From: Candidatus Bathyarchaeum sp.
GTDB taxonomy: Archaea; Thermoproteota; Bathyarchaeia; Bathyarchaeales; Bathyarchaeaceae
Direction of reading: 5' to 3'
DNA length: 59,230 nt
Assembly (NCBI GenBank): GCA_026014495.1
Contig: JAOZIF010000013.1
Coordinates: 1 to 59,230 of the forward strand
A model generated the notes under the pieces. The model was not told the origin of the DNA. It made no database searches and saw nothing but the letters and a program-made list of their open reading frames with translations. The translations under genes and the position numbers were made by a program. This document shows, one piece after another, positions 33,387-40,914 of this stretch; the first letter of the stretch is position 1; every line of letters starts with the position of its first letter.

Positions 33387-33881
33387 ATGCCAACTATTCA
33401 TGAGAAAAAATTTGTTTCCGGTGACCCCTCAAAGTGTATTGGTTGCTGTGTCTGCGAGTACGCTTGTTCCATGAAACACGAAAACACCTATAATCCTACA
33501 AAGTCTCGTATTCGGGCTATTCGTTTGAATTCTTTTGTGAATTTGGCGGTTAGCTGCAGGCTCTGTGAGGATTCTCCTTGTGTTGCTGCTTGTCCGCGTG
33601 ATGCGCTTAGGCAGTCAGAAGAGAATGGTACCATCATGATTGATGAGGACAAGTGTAACGGCTGTGGATGGTGTATCGAAGCCTGTGATTATGGGGCTAT
33701 TCAGTTGCATCCTGACACCAGAAAAGTGTTTGTCTGTGACCTTTGTGAAGGTAATCCACAGTGTGTAGAGTGGTGCCCAGAGGAAGCTTTGGATTTCACG
33801 ACAAAGGATGTTGTTTCGCAGAAGGCACGGATAACAGCGGTCAAGAAGCTGTTCCAAGACGCACTATCGTCTGAAGAATAA
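33387..33881 (+). CDS. Polyferredoxin (four [4Fe-4S] clusters), partner of the oxidoreductase
   Basis: About 164 residues (a GTG codon just upstream at 33384 is an alternative start). Sixteen Cys fall in four ligand groups: CIGCCVCEYACSMKH, CRLCEDSPCVAACP, CNGCGWCIEACDYGA and CDLCEGNPQCVEWCP. This is the HycB/DmsB-like electron-transfer family. AAGGAGG lies at 33370-33376, overlapping the preceding stop codon. It should carry electrons between the tungstoenzyme and ferredoxin or another acceptor, in the cytosol; no signal peptide or twin-Arg motif is present. Confidence 0.93.
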   Translation: MPTIHEKKFVSGDPSKCIGCCVCEYACSMKHENTYNPTKSRIRAIRLNSFVNLAVSCRLCEDSPCVAACPRDALRQSEENGTIMIDEDKCNGCGWCIEACDYGAIQLHPDTRKVFVCDLCEGNPQCVEWCPEEALDFTTKDVVSQKARITAVKKLFQDALSSEE

Positions 33882-33895
33882 ACTCTCAAATATGT

Positions 33896-33935
33896 TGGAG
33901 CGTTTTTTGGCTCCAGCTTGATTTTTTCTTTTTTT
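33896..33935. terminator. Hairpin with T-run terminator, oxidoreductase operon
   Basis: TGGAGC (33896-33901) pairs with GCTCCA (33910-33915), followed on the plus strand by a T-rich run at about 33921-33933. It lies just after the polyferredoxin stop and between convergent genes. Confidence 0.6.
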
Positions 33936-34437
33936 AGGGTAGAATTTTTTCCAGAAATTCTGTTAGGTTTTTTACTGCTTGCTTTAGTGGTTGGGTTAGT
34001 CCTTCGCCAAATTCCGTGTCCATTGGCTGGATTATGAGCAGCGCGATTTTTGCTTGTGTGGTCTGTGTGAGGTAGTCACAAAAGATTCGTAGGGGCAACG
34101 TGTGGGTTGAGATTGACGTTTTTCTTATCAGTTGTGCTGGGTCTGCAAGTGTTGCTGCTCCTGCTTTTCTGTTTATTATTCCCGCGTCCACAAGTAGTAT
34201 GTGCGTGGGCTTGAAGGCTACTATTTGTTGCATGTAGCTTTCGGGGATTGTTTCTGCTTCTATTAGGTAGACAGATTTTGAGACTTTGTTTTGTAGGTTT
34301 CTTACGATTTCCACTCCTACGTTGTCGTCTCTTCTGAACGGGTTTCCGATGCCTGCAACGACTACTTTTTTTGCTCCAGAAAACCAGTCAGTTAGCGATT
34401 CTTTGATGTCAGGCACTTGTTTATCAGAACCACCCAT
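33934..34437 (-). CDS. Hydrogenase maturation protease family (M52, HycI-like)
   Basis: A 167-residue peptidase of the type that trims the C-terminus of NiFe hydrogenase large subunits. Signature GIGNPFRRDDNVGVEIV with the nickel-sensing acidic residue, LIEAETIPESYMQQIV, and HILLVDAGI. A late His in STHTLPL is the other metal ligand. No hydrogenase subunits are in the window, so the substrate is encoded elsewhere. It is convergent with the oxidoreductase operon and not part of it; repeat copy C is 162 bp upstream. Confidence 0.88.
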   Translation of the reverse strand: MGGSDKQVPDIKESLTDWFSGAKKVVVAGIGNPFRRDDNVGVEIVRNLQNKVSKSVYLIEAETIPESYMQQIVAFKPTHILLVDAGIINRKAGAATLADPAQLIRKTSISTHTLPLRIFCDYLTQTTQAKIALLIIQPMDTEFGEGLTQPLKQAVKNLTEFLEKILP

Positions 34438-34598
34438 AACTACACAACCTACGTTAACTATGCAAGGAACAATAAACGCAAAATAAACTTATGGTTAACT
34501 GGAAGCTGTCAGAAAAAAGCCTGTTAATTGTTGTTCTGTTATGTGTCTACTAGTGTTAGTGTGAACTTTAGGCGGCAAACGTGTGCTGTGCTAAAAAG

Positions 34599-34650
34599 TT
34601 CAGAAAAAAAGTTAGTTTTCAACAATGAACCTCTATTAGTCTCCTAATAT
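34599..34650 (-). repeat. Dispersed intergenic repeat, copy C
   Basis: Nearly identical to copy A when read on the minus strand: TATTAG-GAGA-CTAATA, AGAGGTTCATTGTTGAAAAC, then TAACTTTTTTTCTGAA. It lies 23 bp beyond the stop of the wHTH/propeller gene and 162 bp before the M52 protease start. Confidence 0.8.
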
Positions 34651-34673
34651 GCCGCACGAACATGTGAATACCG

Positions 34674-36347
34674 TTAGTGTGTTGTTTGTTTTTTTGGAAA
34701 AAATTTTGCGATAAGGGCTATCTCTACTGCAGCTGTTGTGGCAATAGCTAACACGCTAATTAGAGTCCATGTTGATGTTGGAATGAGTGTGAAATCTGCA
34801 GTTTTTATGAACCAAAATCTTTGCGTGTTTGATGCTTGACCTGTTTGGTTCCATGTTCCAACAAAAGCGTATCCGTTGTCGTTGGTTTGTATGACTGAGT
34901 CTGGGTTTGTGAAGTAGTTGCCCATTTCGATTGCTGTCTCTTTTTGTATGTTGCCTAAACTGTCAATTTTGGCTATCCACGTGAAAATTTGTGTGTCGGG
35001 GTCGAATACGCCAAACTCTGTTGCTTTTGTTGCAGATCCGACAAAGATGTAGCCTCCATCGTTAGCCTGCGAGATTGTTTGAATTGTGCTTGGATACTGA
35101 GAGTAAGAATAGCTTGTGTTCCAGACCATGTTGCCTTGATTGTCCATTTTGATTATCCAGCCATAAAGCCCTGCATACGTGTATCCCGCAACTATGTATC
35201 CGCTGTCATTGGTGGCTGTGCCGCTTGTGCCTTTTGGGTTAGCTGAGTTTTCGCCATGTAGCATGTACCATTGGATGTTGCCTTCGGGGTCAATTTTTGT
35301 GACACTCACTTTTCCTCCAGAGCCACCTCTTCCACTAACTGAGCCAAGAATAACGTAGCCATCATCTGTCTGCGTAAGTGATAGGGGATGGCCGATTGTT
35401 GCAGGTGCGATCGTCTTGTTTAGCTCAAGATTGCCGCTTGTATCTGTTTTAACAAACCAAGTTTCACTGATGTACATTGTATGAACATAGCCTGCGACTA
35501 AAGCGTAACCCTGATTACCCGTTTGAATAAGGCTTTCCAAACTTAAACCCACAACATCAGAGTGGCTTGTATTATGGGCAGTCAATAATCTACTCCACTG
35601 TATGTTGCCTTGGGAATCAATCTTGATTAGACAGATTTTGTCCTCTTGGTTTGAAAAATCATCTTCAATAACCTGTATTCCACCTAAAGCATAGCCTCCA
35701 TCACTTGTCTGAATAATGCTTGATAACTCCAGCCTTCCATCTTCAGCAGGGTAAGTTTTTGTCCACAGGACATTACCTGAAAAATCAGTTTTAACCAGAA
35801 TCGGTTTTTGGTTCACAAAAACGCTTTCAGTATCACTGTTTTCTTTAACAGACGCGTTTGTTCCCAACGCCAAATAGCCTCCATCAACAGTTTGAATAAC
35901 CGAGTTTCCACTTACTCCAAGCAGAAACTGTTCCCACTCTACCTTTGGTTCATAAAACGATTTAACGAATGAAACAGACAAAAGAAAACCCAAACAAATC
36001 AGCATAACAAGAATCGATGCAAAAACAAATTTCTTGGAAACCTTGATTCGGCTTTTTGTAAGCGAGTGACTGAATTTAGCGGCTTGTGGATGATTCTCAA
36101 GAAATGCAATTGCTTGTCGACCTTTTTCTGTTAGACAATATTTTCCATCTTTTCTTTTCTCTATTAGTTCATTTAGTATTTTTAGATGGTAGTTGAATCT
36201 GCCAGTGTTCGTGATTTTTAGAATGTTCATGAGCTCCATGTAACTCAAAGTGTCACTACTGTTTAAGCTCAACAAAATTTGTCTTCTGGTCTGATCCTTT
36301 AAGATTTTGTGGACAGAAAAATCTGCATCCATACTTAATCCTTTCAA
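34674..36347 (-). CDS. Membrane-anchored winged-helix protein with an extracytoplasmic beta-propeller
   Basis: A 557-residue protein in four parts. An ArsR-like winged helix occupies about 10-85 (LKDQTRRQILLSL, then LKITNTGRFNYHLKILNELIEKR). A membrane helix follows at about 108-130. A long repeat region at about 140-515 has at least six units of the kind VIQTVDGGYLALG, IIQTSDGGYALGG and VIQTNDNGYAFVG, separated by W-x-K/R-x-Y and KIDSQGNIQW, typical of a bladed propeller. A last membrane helix is at about 528-548. The DNA-binding domain would face the cytoplasm and the propeller outside. Ligand and target genes are unknown. Confidence 0.82.
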   Translation of the reverse strand: MKGLSMDADFSVHKILKDQTRRQILLSLNSSDTLSYMELMNILKITNTGRFNYHLKILNELIEKRKDGKYCLTEKGRQAIAFLENHPQAAKFSHSLTKSRIKVSKKFVFASILVMLICLGFLLSVSFVKSFYEPKVEWEQFLLGVSGNSVIQTVDGGYLALGTNASVKENSDTESVFVNQKPILVKTDFSGNVLWTKTYPAEDGRLELSSIIQTSDGGYALGGIQVIEDDFSNQEDKICLIKIDSQGNIQWSRLLTAHNTSHSDVVGLSLESLIQTGNQGYALVAGYVHTMYISETWFVKTDTSGNLELNKTIAPATIGHPLSLTQTDDGYVILGSVSGRGGSGGKVSVTKIDPEGNIQWYMLHGENSANPKGTSGTATNDSGYIVAGYTYAGLYGWIIKMDNQGNMVWNTSYSYSQYPSTIQTISQANDGGYIFVGSATKATEFGVFDPDTQIFTWIAKIDSLGNIQKETAIEMGNYFTNPDSVIQTNDNGYAFVGTWNQTGQASNTQRFWFIKTADFTLIPTSTWTLISVLAIATTAAVEIALIAKFFPKKQTTH

Positions 36348-36420
36348 AACCTACACAATTAAGCTTATTTGACTAAAATTTTTATCAAAAAATTACCATG
36401 CCCACAGAGAAATTCGCTGG

Positions 36421-36537
36421 TGCGGGGGACGGGATTCGAACCCGTGGAGGCCTGCGCCAGAGGATCTTAAGTCCTCCCCCTTTTCCTAGGGGATCTATGT
36501 TTGACCCGCTATTTAGACCTGGCTCGGGTACCCCCGC
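36421..36537 (-). tRNA. tRNA-Leu(UAA) with about 30 extra bases in the D-arm (probable intron)
   Basis: Acceptor GCGGGGG (36537-36531) pairs with CCCCCGC (36428-36422); discriminator A, CCA encoded at 36420-36418. T-arm ACGGG-TTCGAAT-CCCGT, anticodon arm GAGGA-CTTAAGA-TCCTC with TAA, and a class II variable arm. Between D-loop sequence AGCCAGGTC and the 3' D-stem there are about 30 more bases than expected. They contain alternative pairings (TAGATCC with GGTCTA; CCCCT with AGGGG), so I cannot fix the exact splice sites, but an intron in the D-arm is the best reading. Confidence 0.85.
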
Positions 36538-36683
36538 CACCTCAATATTCACAACGCACCTTCGACATAAATGTTACTTGTGCGCAGAGCAGTTCAAGAC
36601 TGTTTTAGGTGTTGACTTGTTTTGTTTTTGGCGTTATGGTTATAACAGTCAACATGTTAGACATATTTTGGCGGGAAAAATCT

Positions 36684-36825
36684 GGGCGGGTATAGAAAAT
36701 TATGTTGGTTTTCTACCGAAGCCTAGCCAGGATAGGGCACGAACAGCACAAAATGTTGGTGTAAGCCTCCTAACAGGGAACTGGGAGTGAGCTCGGGGTC
36801 ACGGGTTCAAATCCCGTCCCGCCCG
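36684..36825 (+). tRNA. tRNA-Arg(CCU) with three introns
   Basis: Acceptor GGGCGGG (36684-36690) pairs with CCCGCCC (36818-36824); discriminator G36825, CCA encoded at 36826-36828. D-arm 36721-36738, T-arm 36801-36817. Introns by BHB geometry: 36693-36720 (28 nt, position 9/10, hairpin TAGAAAA/TTTTCTA, one G-A mismatch in the central helix); 36743-36764 (22 nt, 29/30; central GCAC/GTGT, distal CAGCA/TGTTG); 36773-36789 (17 nt, 37/38; central CTCC/GGAG, distal CAG/CTG closing a GGAA loop). Removing all three leaves exactly 75 nt with anticodon stem CGAGC/GCTCG, loop CTCCTAA and anticodon CCT. A TATAAC box lies at 36641-36646. Confidence 0.93.
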
Positions 36826-36871
36826 CCATCAAAAATTAGCTTTTCACGTGTTAACTTTACTGTTTACACTG

Positions 36872-37270
36872 TTATGATAGTAGTTTGACGTTTCTCCAGC
36901 CTCTTCCGCCCTTTTTTTGTTGCTGACCTTTTTTATGGGTTGGTTTGGGTGGAGTGTATGTTCTTTTTGGTGTGGTTTTTTGTTTTTGTATGTTGTTTCG
37001 GATGAATTTTCCCCATCCGCCTACTGTAGTGTTTGGAACGATTGCTTTTGTTGTGTTTGGTCCAAGGTAGCCTTCTACTATGTCAAAGAATTCTAGAGGT
37101 TTGTAGTCTCTTGTTGCTTTGATTACTGTTCCTTGTTCGACAAATAGTTTTGAGTAGTCTTGTTGGGCGATTCCTTCTGCTCTTATTTTGTCGTCTAGTC
37201 TGTTTTGCCATAGATGTTTCCAGTCAGTTCTTAGTTCATCAACGAATTCTTTTATTTCAGTACGTTCCAT
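36872..37270 (-). CDS. Orphan protein with a basic, low-complexity C-terminus
   Basis: A 132-residue protein not recognised. The first 90 residues look folded (EIKEFVDELRTDWKHLWQNRLDD; FFDIVEGYLGPNTT), while residues 95-130 are dominated by Lys, Gln, Pro, Thr and Gly (PPKPTHKKGQQQKKGGRG), suggesting a disordered RNA- or DNA-binding tail. It lies between the tRNA pair and an AT-rich region with small genes. No partner gene is evident. Confidence 0.6.
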   Translation of the reverse strand: MERTEIKEFVDELRTDWKHLWQNRLDDKIRAEGIAQQDYSKLFVEQGTVIKATRDYKPLEFFDIVEGYLGPNTTKAIVPNTTVGGWGKFIRNNIQKQKTTPKRTYTPPKPTHKKGQQQKKGGRGWRNVKLLS

Positions 37271-37368
37271 TCTTTTTTCCTCAGTGACCTGTTATGTGCG
37301 TGTGTTGCATTATCGTCTTGTTATTTTATTGAATATAAGGACATAAGAAAGGAAATTCCTTACCAGAT

Positions 37369-37423
37369 TTCTATACTTTTTTTATAGAACTAAAATCTAG
37401 AAAATTGTAAACGCTTTTCTATA
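37369..37423. promoter_or_regulatory. Three TTCTATA boxes upstream of a small wHTH gene
   Basis: TTCTATA at 37369-37375 and its inverse TATAGAA at 37383-37389 form a 7-bp inverted repeat with a 7-nt T-rich spacer; a third TTCTATA lies at 37417-37423. They are 92-146 bp before the wHTH start at 37515 and could be operator copies for its product, or part of a terminator/promoter pair. Confidence 0.35.
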
Positions 37424-37514
37424 GGTTTTTAAAAGACGAAAAATATGAAAAACAACTTCACAACACACTTATGCCCAACTGACAACAACTTCAATTCTCA
37501 AAAGAGGACACCAA

Positions 37515-37748
37515 ATGTCAACAATCGACAAAATCCTGTTCTTACTCAAAGACGGCAAATGGCACGACTTAAACGAAATCACACAAAAAGTCACCTCGTC
37601 AAAAACCAAATCAGAAATGGCTGTTAATTTCCTAAAAGAATATGACTTTATTAAACAAAACCAAGACACAAAAGTTAAACTTCAACCCACAATACTCAAC
37701 TTCATCACAACACTTCAACGCCTCGAAACCGAAGAACAAACTAATTAA
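37515..37748 (+). CDS. Small winged-helix DNA-binding protein
   Basis: A 77-residue protein that is little more than one winged helix: IDKILFLLKDGKWHDLNEITQKVTSSKTKSEMAVNFLKEYDFI, then a wing and a short terminal helix. Such stand-alone domains act as local repressors in archaea. The TTCTATA copies upstream suggest autoregulation. Its A-rich codon use differs somewhat from nearby housekeeping genes, so it may belong to a small accessory patch beside the tRNA pair. Confidence 0.75.
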   Translation: MSTIDKILFLLKDGKWHDLNEITQKVTSSKTKSEMAVNFLKEYDFIKQNQDTKVKLQPTILNFITTLQRLETEEQTN

Positions 37749-37833
37749 CCCTTTTACAAAAAGCAGACTTACAAATTTCTTTAACATAAGTTAATTACCA
37801 TTTAGCTGCTACTATACACCCGGAGTAGTCACT

Positions 37834-38916
37834 ATGATTGCTGATGGGCTGAAATTGTTTGTCAAAATGTTTCTTGTAATCACAGTGATTTTCACGGTTT
37901 TCTTTTTCTTTCTCTCCATTGTCTTGGGGCCTGTACTATTCTATTTCACACCTGATGGGTTAACCACCAGCATGCTTTACTTGTCAGCTCTACCCGTCTG
38001 GTTCTTCACTGCAACAATATACATTCCAATAGAACTTAATTTAGGCGTACTTTTCCTAAGCCTCTGGAGCATATTCACTTTGAGCTTTGTTGCGGCTTGG
38101 AAACTAAACGAAAACTTCCATCAAACTCTCAAAGAAAGCCTCACCAAACCCACAAGAAAACTCTTAAACAGTTCCCTATTTGCCCTGCCCATCATAAGCA
38201 GCATGACATACATTGCTGTTGTAGTAATCCAAAGCGTTCAAGAAGCAGGAGGAATCCCAACAGGAACCACGCCCCTGCCCGGAGACCCATTCATGGATTT
38301 TTTAGACCTCTCCTACTCTGCCGTGATTGAAGAAATCATTTTTCGTTTAATTCCAATCGGAGCCTTCCTGATCATCCACTTATTCATAACTAAGAAAACA
38401 GAACTGGTTTCTTTGAAACAAAAACTCAAACTGTTTTTCACGGCAATTTTGCTTCCCGATCACGCCAAAAGAATGGCTGGAACAAAAACAGTAGCTGACC
38501 ACGGAATCATCCGCGGAATCAGCCCAAGCGAATGGGGCATGGTTATTATCACTTCAGTAATTTTTGGCTTAGTTCACTTTGACCCCGGAGTTAGCTGGGA
38601 GATTGGAAAAGTCAGCTCAGCCACATTTGCAGGCCTAGTTATCGCCTTATGCTATCTAGTATATGGCGTCCATGTATCAATACTCATGCATTGGTTCTTT
38701 AACTCTTACACTGAAACCTTCATTCTTCTTTCAGATTTTTACCCTACAACAATACCGCTTGTTAATGCCGTAACTCTTACAATCCTTATTCTTGGCATTC
38801 TCGGGTGGATTGTACTGCTAACTTTAGGCTACCTCAAGTTGATTAGGACACTTCTAAAAAAAGACAAAAACCAGCAAACACAAACTACGTCGAGTCCATC
38901 AATATCACTTCAATGA
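37834..38916 (+). CDS. CPBP family intramembrane metalloprotease (Abi/CAAX type)
   Basis: A 360-residue membrane protein with about eight hydrophobic segments. The CPBP active-site motifs are present: EEIIFR (VIEEIIFRLIPIG, about 167-172), the H of FGLVHFDPG (about 249) and a third motif around VHVSILMHWFFN. Members cleave prenylated or membrane substrates or act as accessory proteins; the substrate is unknown. A charged cytoplasmic loop precedes the second motif. It overlaps the convergent hisS gene by 32 bases. Confidence 0.9.
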   Translation: MIADGLKLFVKMFLVITVIFTVFFFFLSIVLGPVLFYFTPDGLTTSMLYLSALPVWFFTATIYIPIELNLGVLFLSLWSIFTLSFVAAWKLNENFHQTLKESLTKPTRKLLNSSLFALPIISSMTYIAVVVIQSVQEAGGIPTGTTPLPGDPFMDFLDLSYSAVIEEIIFRLIPIGAFLIIHLFITKKTELVSLKQKLKLFFTAILLPDHAKRMAGTKTVADHGIIRGISPSEWGMVIITSVIFGLVHFDPGVSWEIGKVSSATFAGLVIALCYLVYGVHVSILMHWFFNSYTETFILLSDFYPTTIPLVNAVTLTILILGILGWIVLLTLGYLKLIRTLLKKDKNQQTQTTSSPSISLQ

Positions 38917-40174
38917 GATTGCTGATTTTAACCGTTTGTTGGCGGTTCTTTTTCATTTGCTTCAGAACAACCTTTTGTTCCTCAAGTTCCTTGGGGCCAA
39001 CAATCACAGCGTAGGCAACGCCCCTTCTGTTAGCATCCGCCAAAGCCTTTGATATAGAACGACCCATAACAGCAACTTCCACAAATAACCCCTTGTTTCT
39101 AAGCATCGCAGCAAGCTCCAACACTTTTGCCATACACTCGTCCTTTACGGATATGACAGCAACACTGTTTGTTGATGTTTCTTGGGTGACTTTTTGTTTT
39201 GTTAATGCTAAAACAATTCGGTCTATTCCTTGGGCAACCCCAACAGCGGGAATTGGTTCGCCTCCAAAGAGCTCAATTAGCTTATCATAGCGCCCTCCGC
39301 CGCCCAAGGCAATGTCAAGACCCGGAACATATGACTCAAAAATCATTCCTGTATAGTATTCCAAGCCCCTGGCAAAGCCCGCTTCAACTGTTACATCTAC
39401 TTGTGCTCCGCTCTCCTGTATTAGCTCAAGTATTTTCCACAGATTGTCTACGGCATCAACAGCGCTCTCATACTCTTGAATGCTGTCTTTGATTTGCTCT
39501 AGAACCTGAAAAGCATCTTCACCTTTTATTTCAAGCAAACTCTCTAGCGTCGCTAGACCCTTTTGTGAAATACCTGCGTTGCTGGCAAGCTCAAGAGCGT
39601 CAGCCCAAAGTTTCTTGTCCAGAAGCTGCCTTACGCTGTTTTGTTTTTCGTCATCCAGCCCTTCTTGTGTCAGTATTCCCCGTAGGATTCCTGTGTGCCC
39701 AACTTTGAAGCGATAATTTTTGAGTCCCAACTTCTTGAGGATGTTGTTGGTGAGTATCAGGATTTCTGCGTCTGCTTCTGGTCTTGCAGAACCAAAAAGT
39801 TCGTAGTTTGCTTGCCAAAACTCTCGGAACCGTCCATACTGGGGCTCATCGTAGCGGTAAAGGCTGCCGACACTAAAGAGCCGCATTGGTTTGGGCTCGT
39901 TTTTAAGTTTGTTAACTACCAAGCGGGCAACAGAGGCAGTGAATTCTGGACGCATGGCCACCTTTCTGTCTCCAAGGTCTTTGAAGGTGTACATTCGTTC
40001 ACGGATTTCCTCGCTAGTTTTAGCCGCCAAAAGCTCATATGACTCCAAAACTGGAGTAATTATCTCCTCGTAGCCGTAAAGCTTAGAGATTGTTCTAGAA
40101 ACCTGCTCAACATAACGCATTCTCTGCGCGTCCACGGGAAGCAGGTCTCTCATTCCGCGAACAGTCTTGAACAC
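38885..40174 (-). CDS. hisS: Histidyl-tRNA synthetase
   Basis: A 429-residue class II synthetase. Motif 2 is LYRYDEPQYGRFREFWQANYELFG, the His-specific loop is RGLEYYTGMIFE, and motif 3 begins ALGGGGRYDKL. The C-terminal anticodon-binding domain (from about 335) contains VEVAVMGRSISKAL and YAVIVGPKE. Standard archaeal length. It is followed by nothing on its strand and preceded, 17 bases away, by the endA-family gene, so both are probably expressed from one promoter upstream of endA. Confidence 0.96.
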   Translation of the reverse strand: MFKTVRGMRDLLPVDAQRMRYVEQVSRTISKLYGYEEIITPVLESYELLAAKTSEEIRERMYTFKDLGDRKVAMRPEFTASVARLVVNKLKNEPKPMRLFSVGSLYRYDEPQYGRFREFWQANYELFGSARPEADAEILILTNNILKKLGLKNYRFKVGHTGILRGILTQEGLDDEKQNSVRQLLDKKLWADALELASNAGISQKGLATLESLLEIKGEDAFQVLEQIKDSIQEYESAVDAVDNLWKILELIQESGAQVDVTVEAGFARGLEYYTGMIFESYVPGLDIALGGGGRYDKLIELFGGEPIPAVGVAQGIDRIVLALTKQKVTQETSTNSVAVISVKDECMAKVLELAAMLRNKGLFVEVAVMGRSISKALADANRRGVAYAVIVGPKELEEQKVVLKQMKKNRQQTVKISNLIEVILMDST

Positions 40175-40191
40175 TCCATCTCACCAATATG

Positions 40192-40773
40192 CTATTTTAG
40201 ATTAAGCTCTGACAAAGAATAGTAAACAATTTCGCCCCTACGATTAATAACCGCAAGAATCAAGTTTTTCTTCAAATTCTGAACATACCGCTGAGTTCTC
40301 GCCAGCTTCTCCACAGAAACAGACTGCCCCTCCTGTATGCCAAAAATAATGTGCTTGGCAGTTCCTTTACCATAATCTCCGCGCTCGTAGACGCGAAAAT
40401 CCATTCCCAACCCGAAGCCTTCCCGAGCAACATATCCGCGGCTTCTTAGGTCCCTGTAAATAAGATACCTTACCCATGCATCTTTGTCAACTAACTGGAA
40501 ACGCTTGAGCAGTTCCTGAAAAACCAGCTTTTTTCCAGTTTTCTTGTCTTTGACTTCTAGGGCTCCTTTGCCCAAAAGAAACAGGGCTTCATAGAAACTA
40601 AGGTTCAGCTTGCCGTTTTCCTCTACGCCGTAGCCTTTTGATGAAAACTCTTCAATTCCTTCAACTGAAGAGACAGTGACAACATCCTCTTTCAGAGAAG
40701 CGGCAATTGGCATTTCAATTTCTGGGCTTTTCTCAGCCTCAACTTCAGATTTATCCAACAGCAAAACCTTCAA
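40192..40773 (-). CDS. tRNA-intron endonuclease family subunit (EndA), possibly the structural subunit
   Basis: A 193-residue protein with the N-terminal domain and the C-terminal nuclease fold of archaeal EndA (WVRYLIYRDLRSRGYVAREGFGLGMDFRVYERG). Of the catalytic triad, Tyr (Y129 in FRVYERG) and Lys (in NLKKNLILAVIN, about 168-169) are visible. Where catalytic enzymes have His (GHAKYL-like), this one reads GTAKHI: the aligned position is Thr138 and a His occurs only at 141. It may therefore be the non-catalytic beta subunit of an alpha2-beta2 enzyme. If so, the alpha subunit is encoded elsewhere. It precedes hisS by 17 bases. Confidence 0.85.
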   Translation of the reverse strand: MKVLLLDKSEVEAEKSPEIEMPIAASLKEDVVTVSSVEGIEEFSSKGYGVEENGKLNLSFYEALFLLGKGALEVKDKKTGKKLVFQELLKRFQLVDKDAWVRYLIYRDLRSRGYVAREGFGLGMDFRVYERGDYGKGTAKHIIFGIQEGQSVSVEKLARTQRYVQNLKKNLILAVINRRGEIVYYSLSELNLK

Positions 40774-40914
40774 TTCTCTACATATCCAGCTTATTCATAG
40801 GGTCTTAAGATTTTAATCTTTAGCTACTAGAGATTTAGACACTTTGTGATTTACCCGAAGGAAAACTGAAATTGTTTAACAACTGTTAATAGCAATTTTT
40901 GTGTCATTTATTTT

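Noticed and set aside
36398-36790. A 130-codon plus-strand frame across both intron-bearing tRNAs
   Set aside because: It overlaps two well-supported RNA genes and its product has no protein-like features; it is a chance frame.
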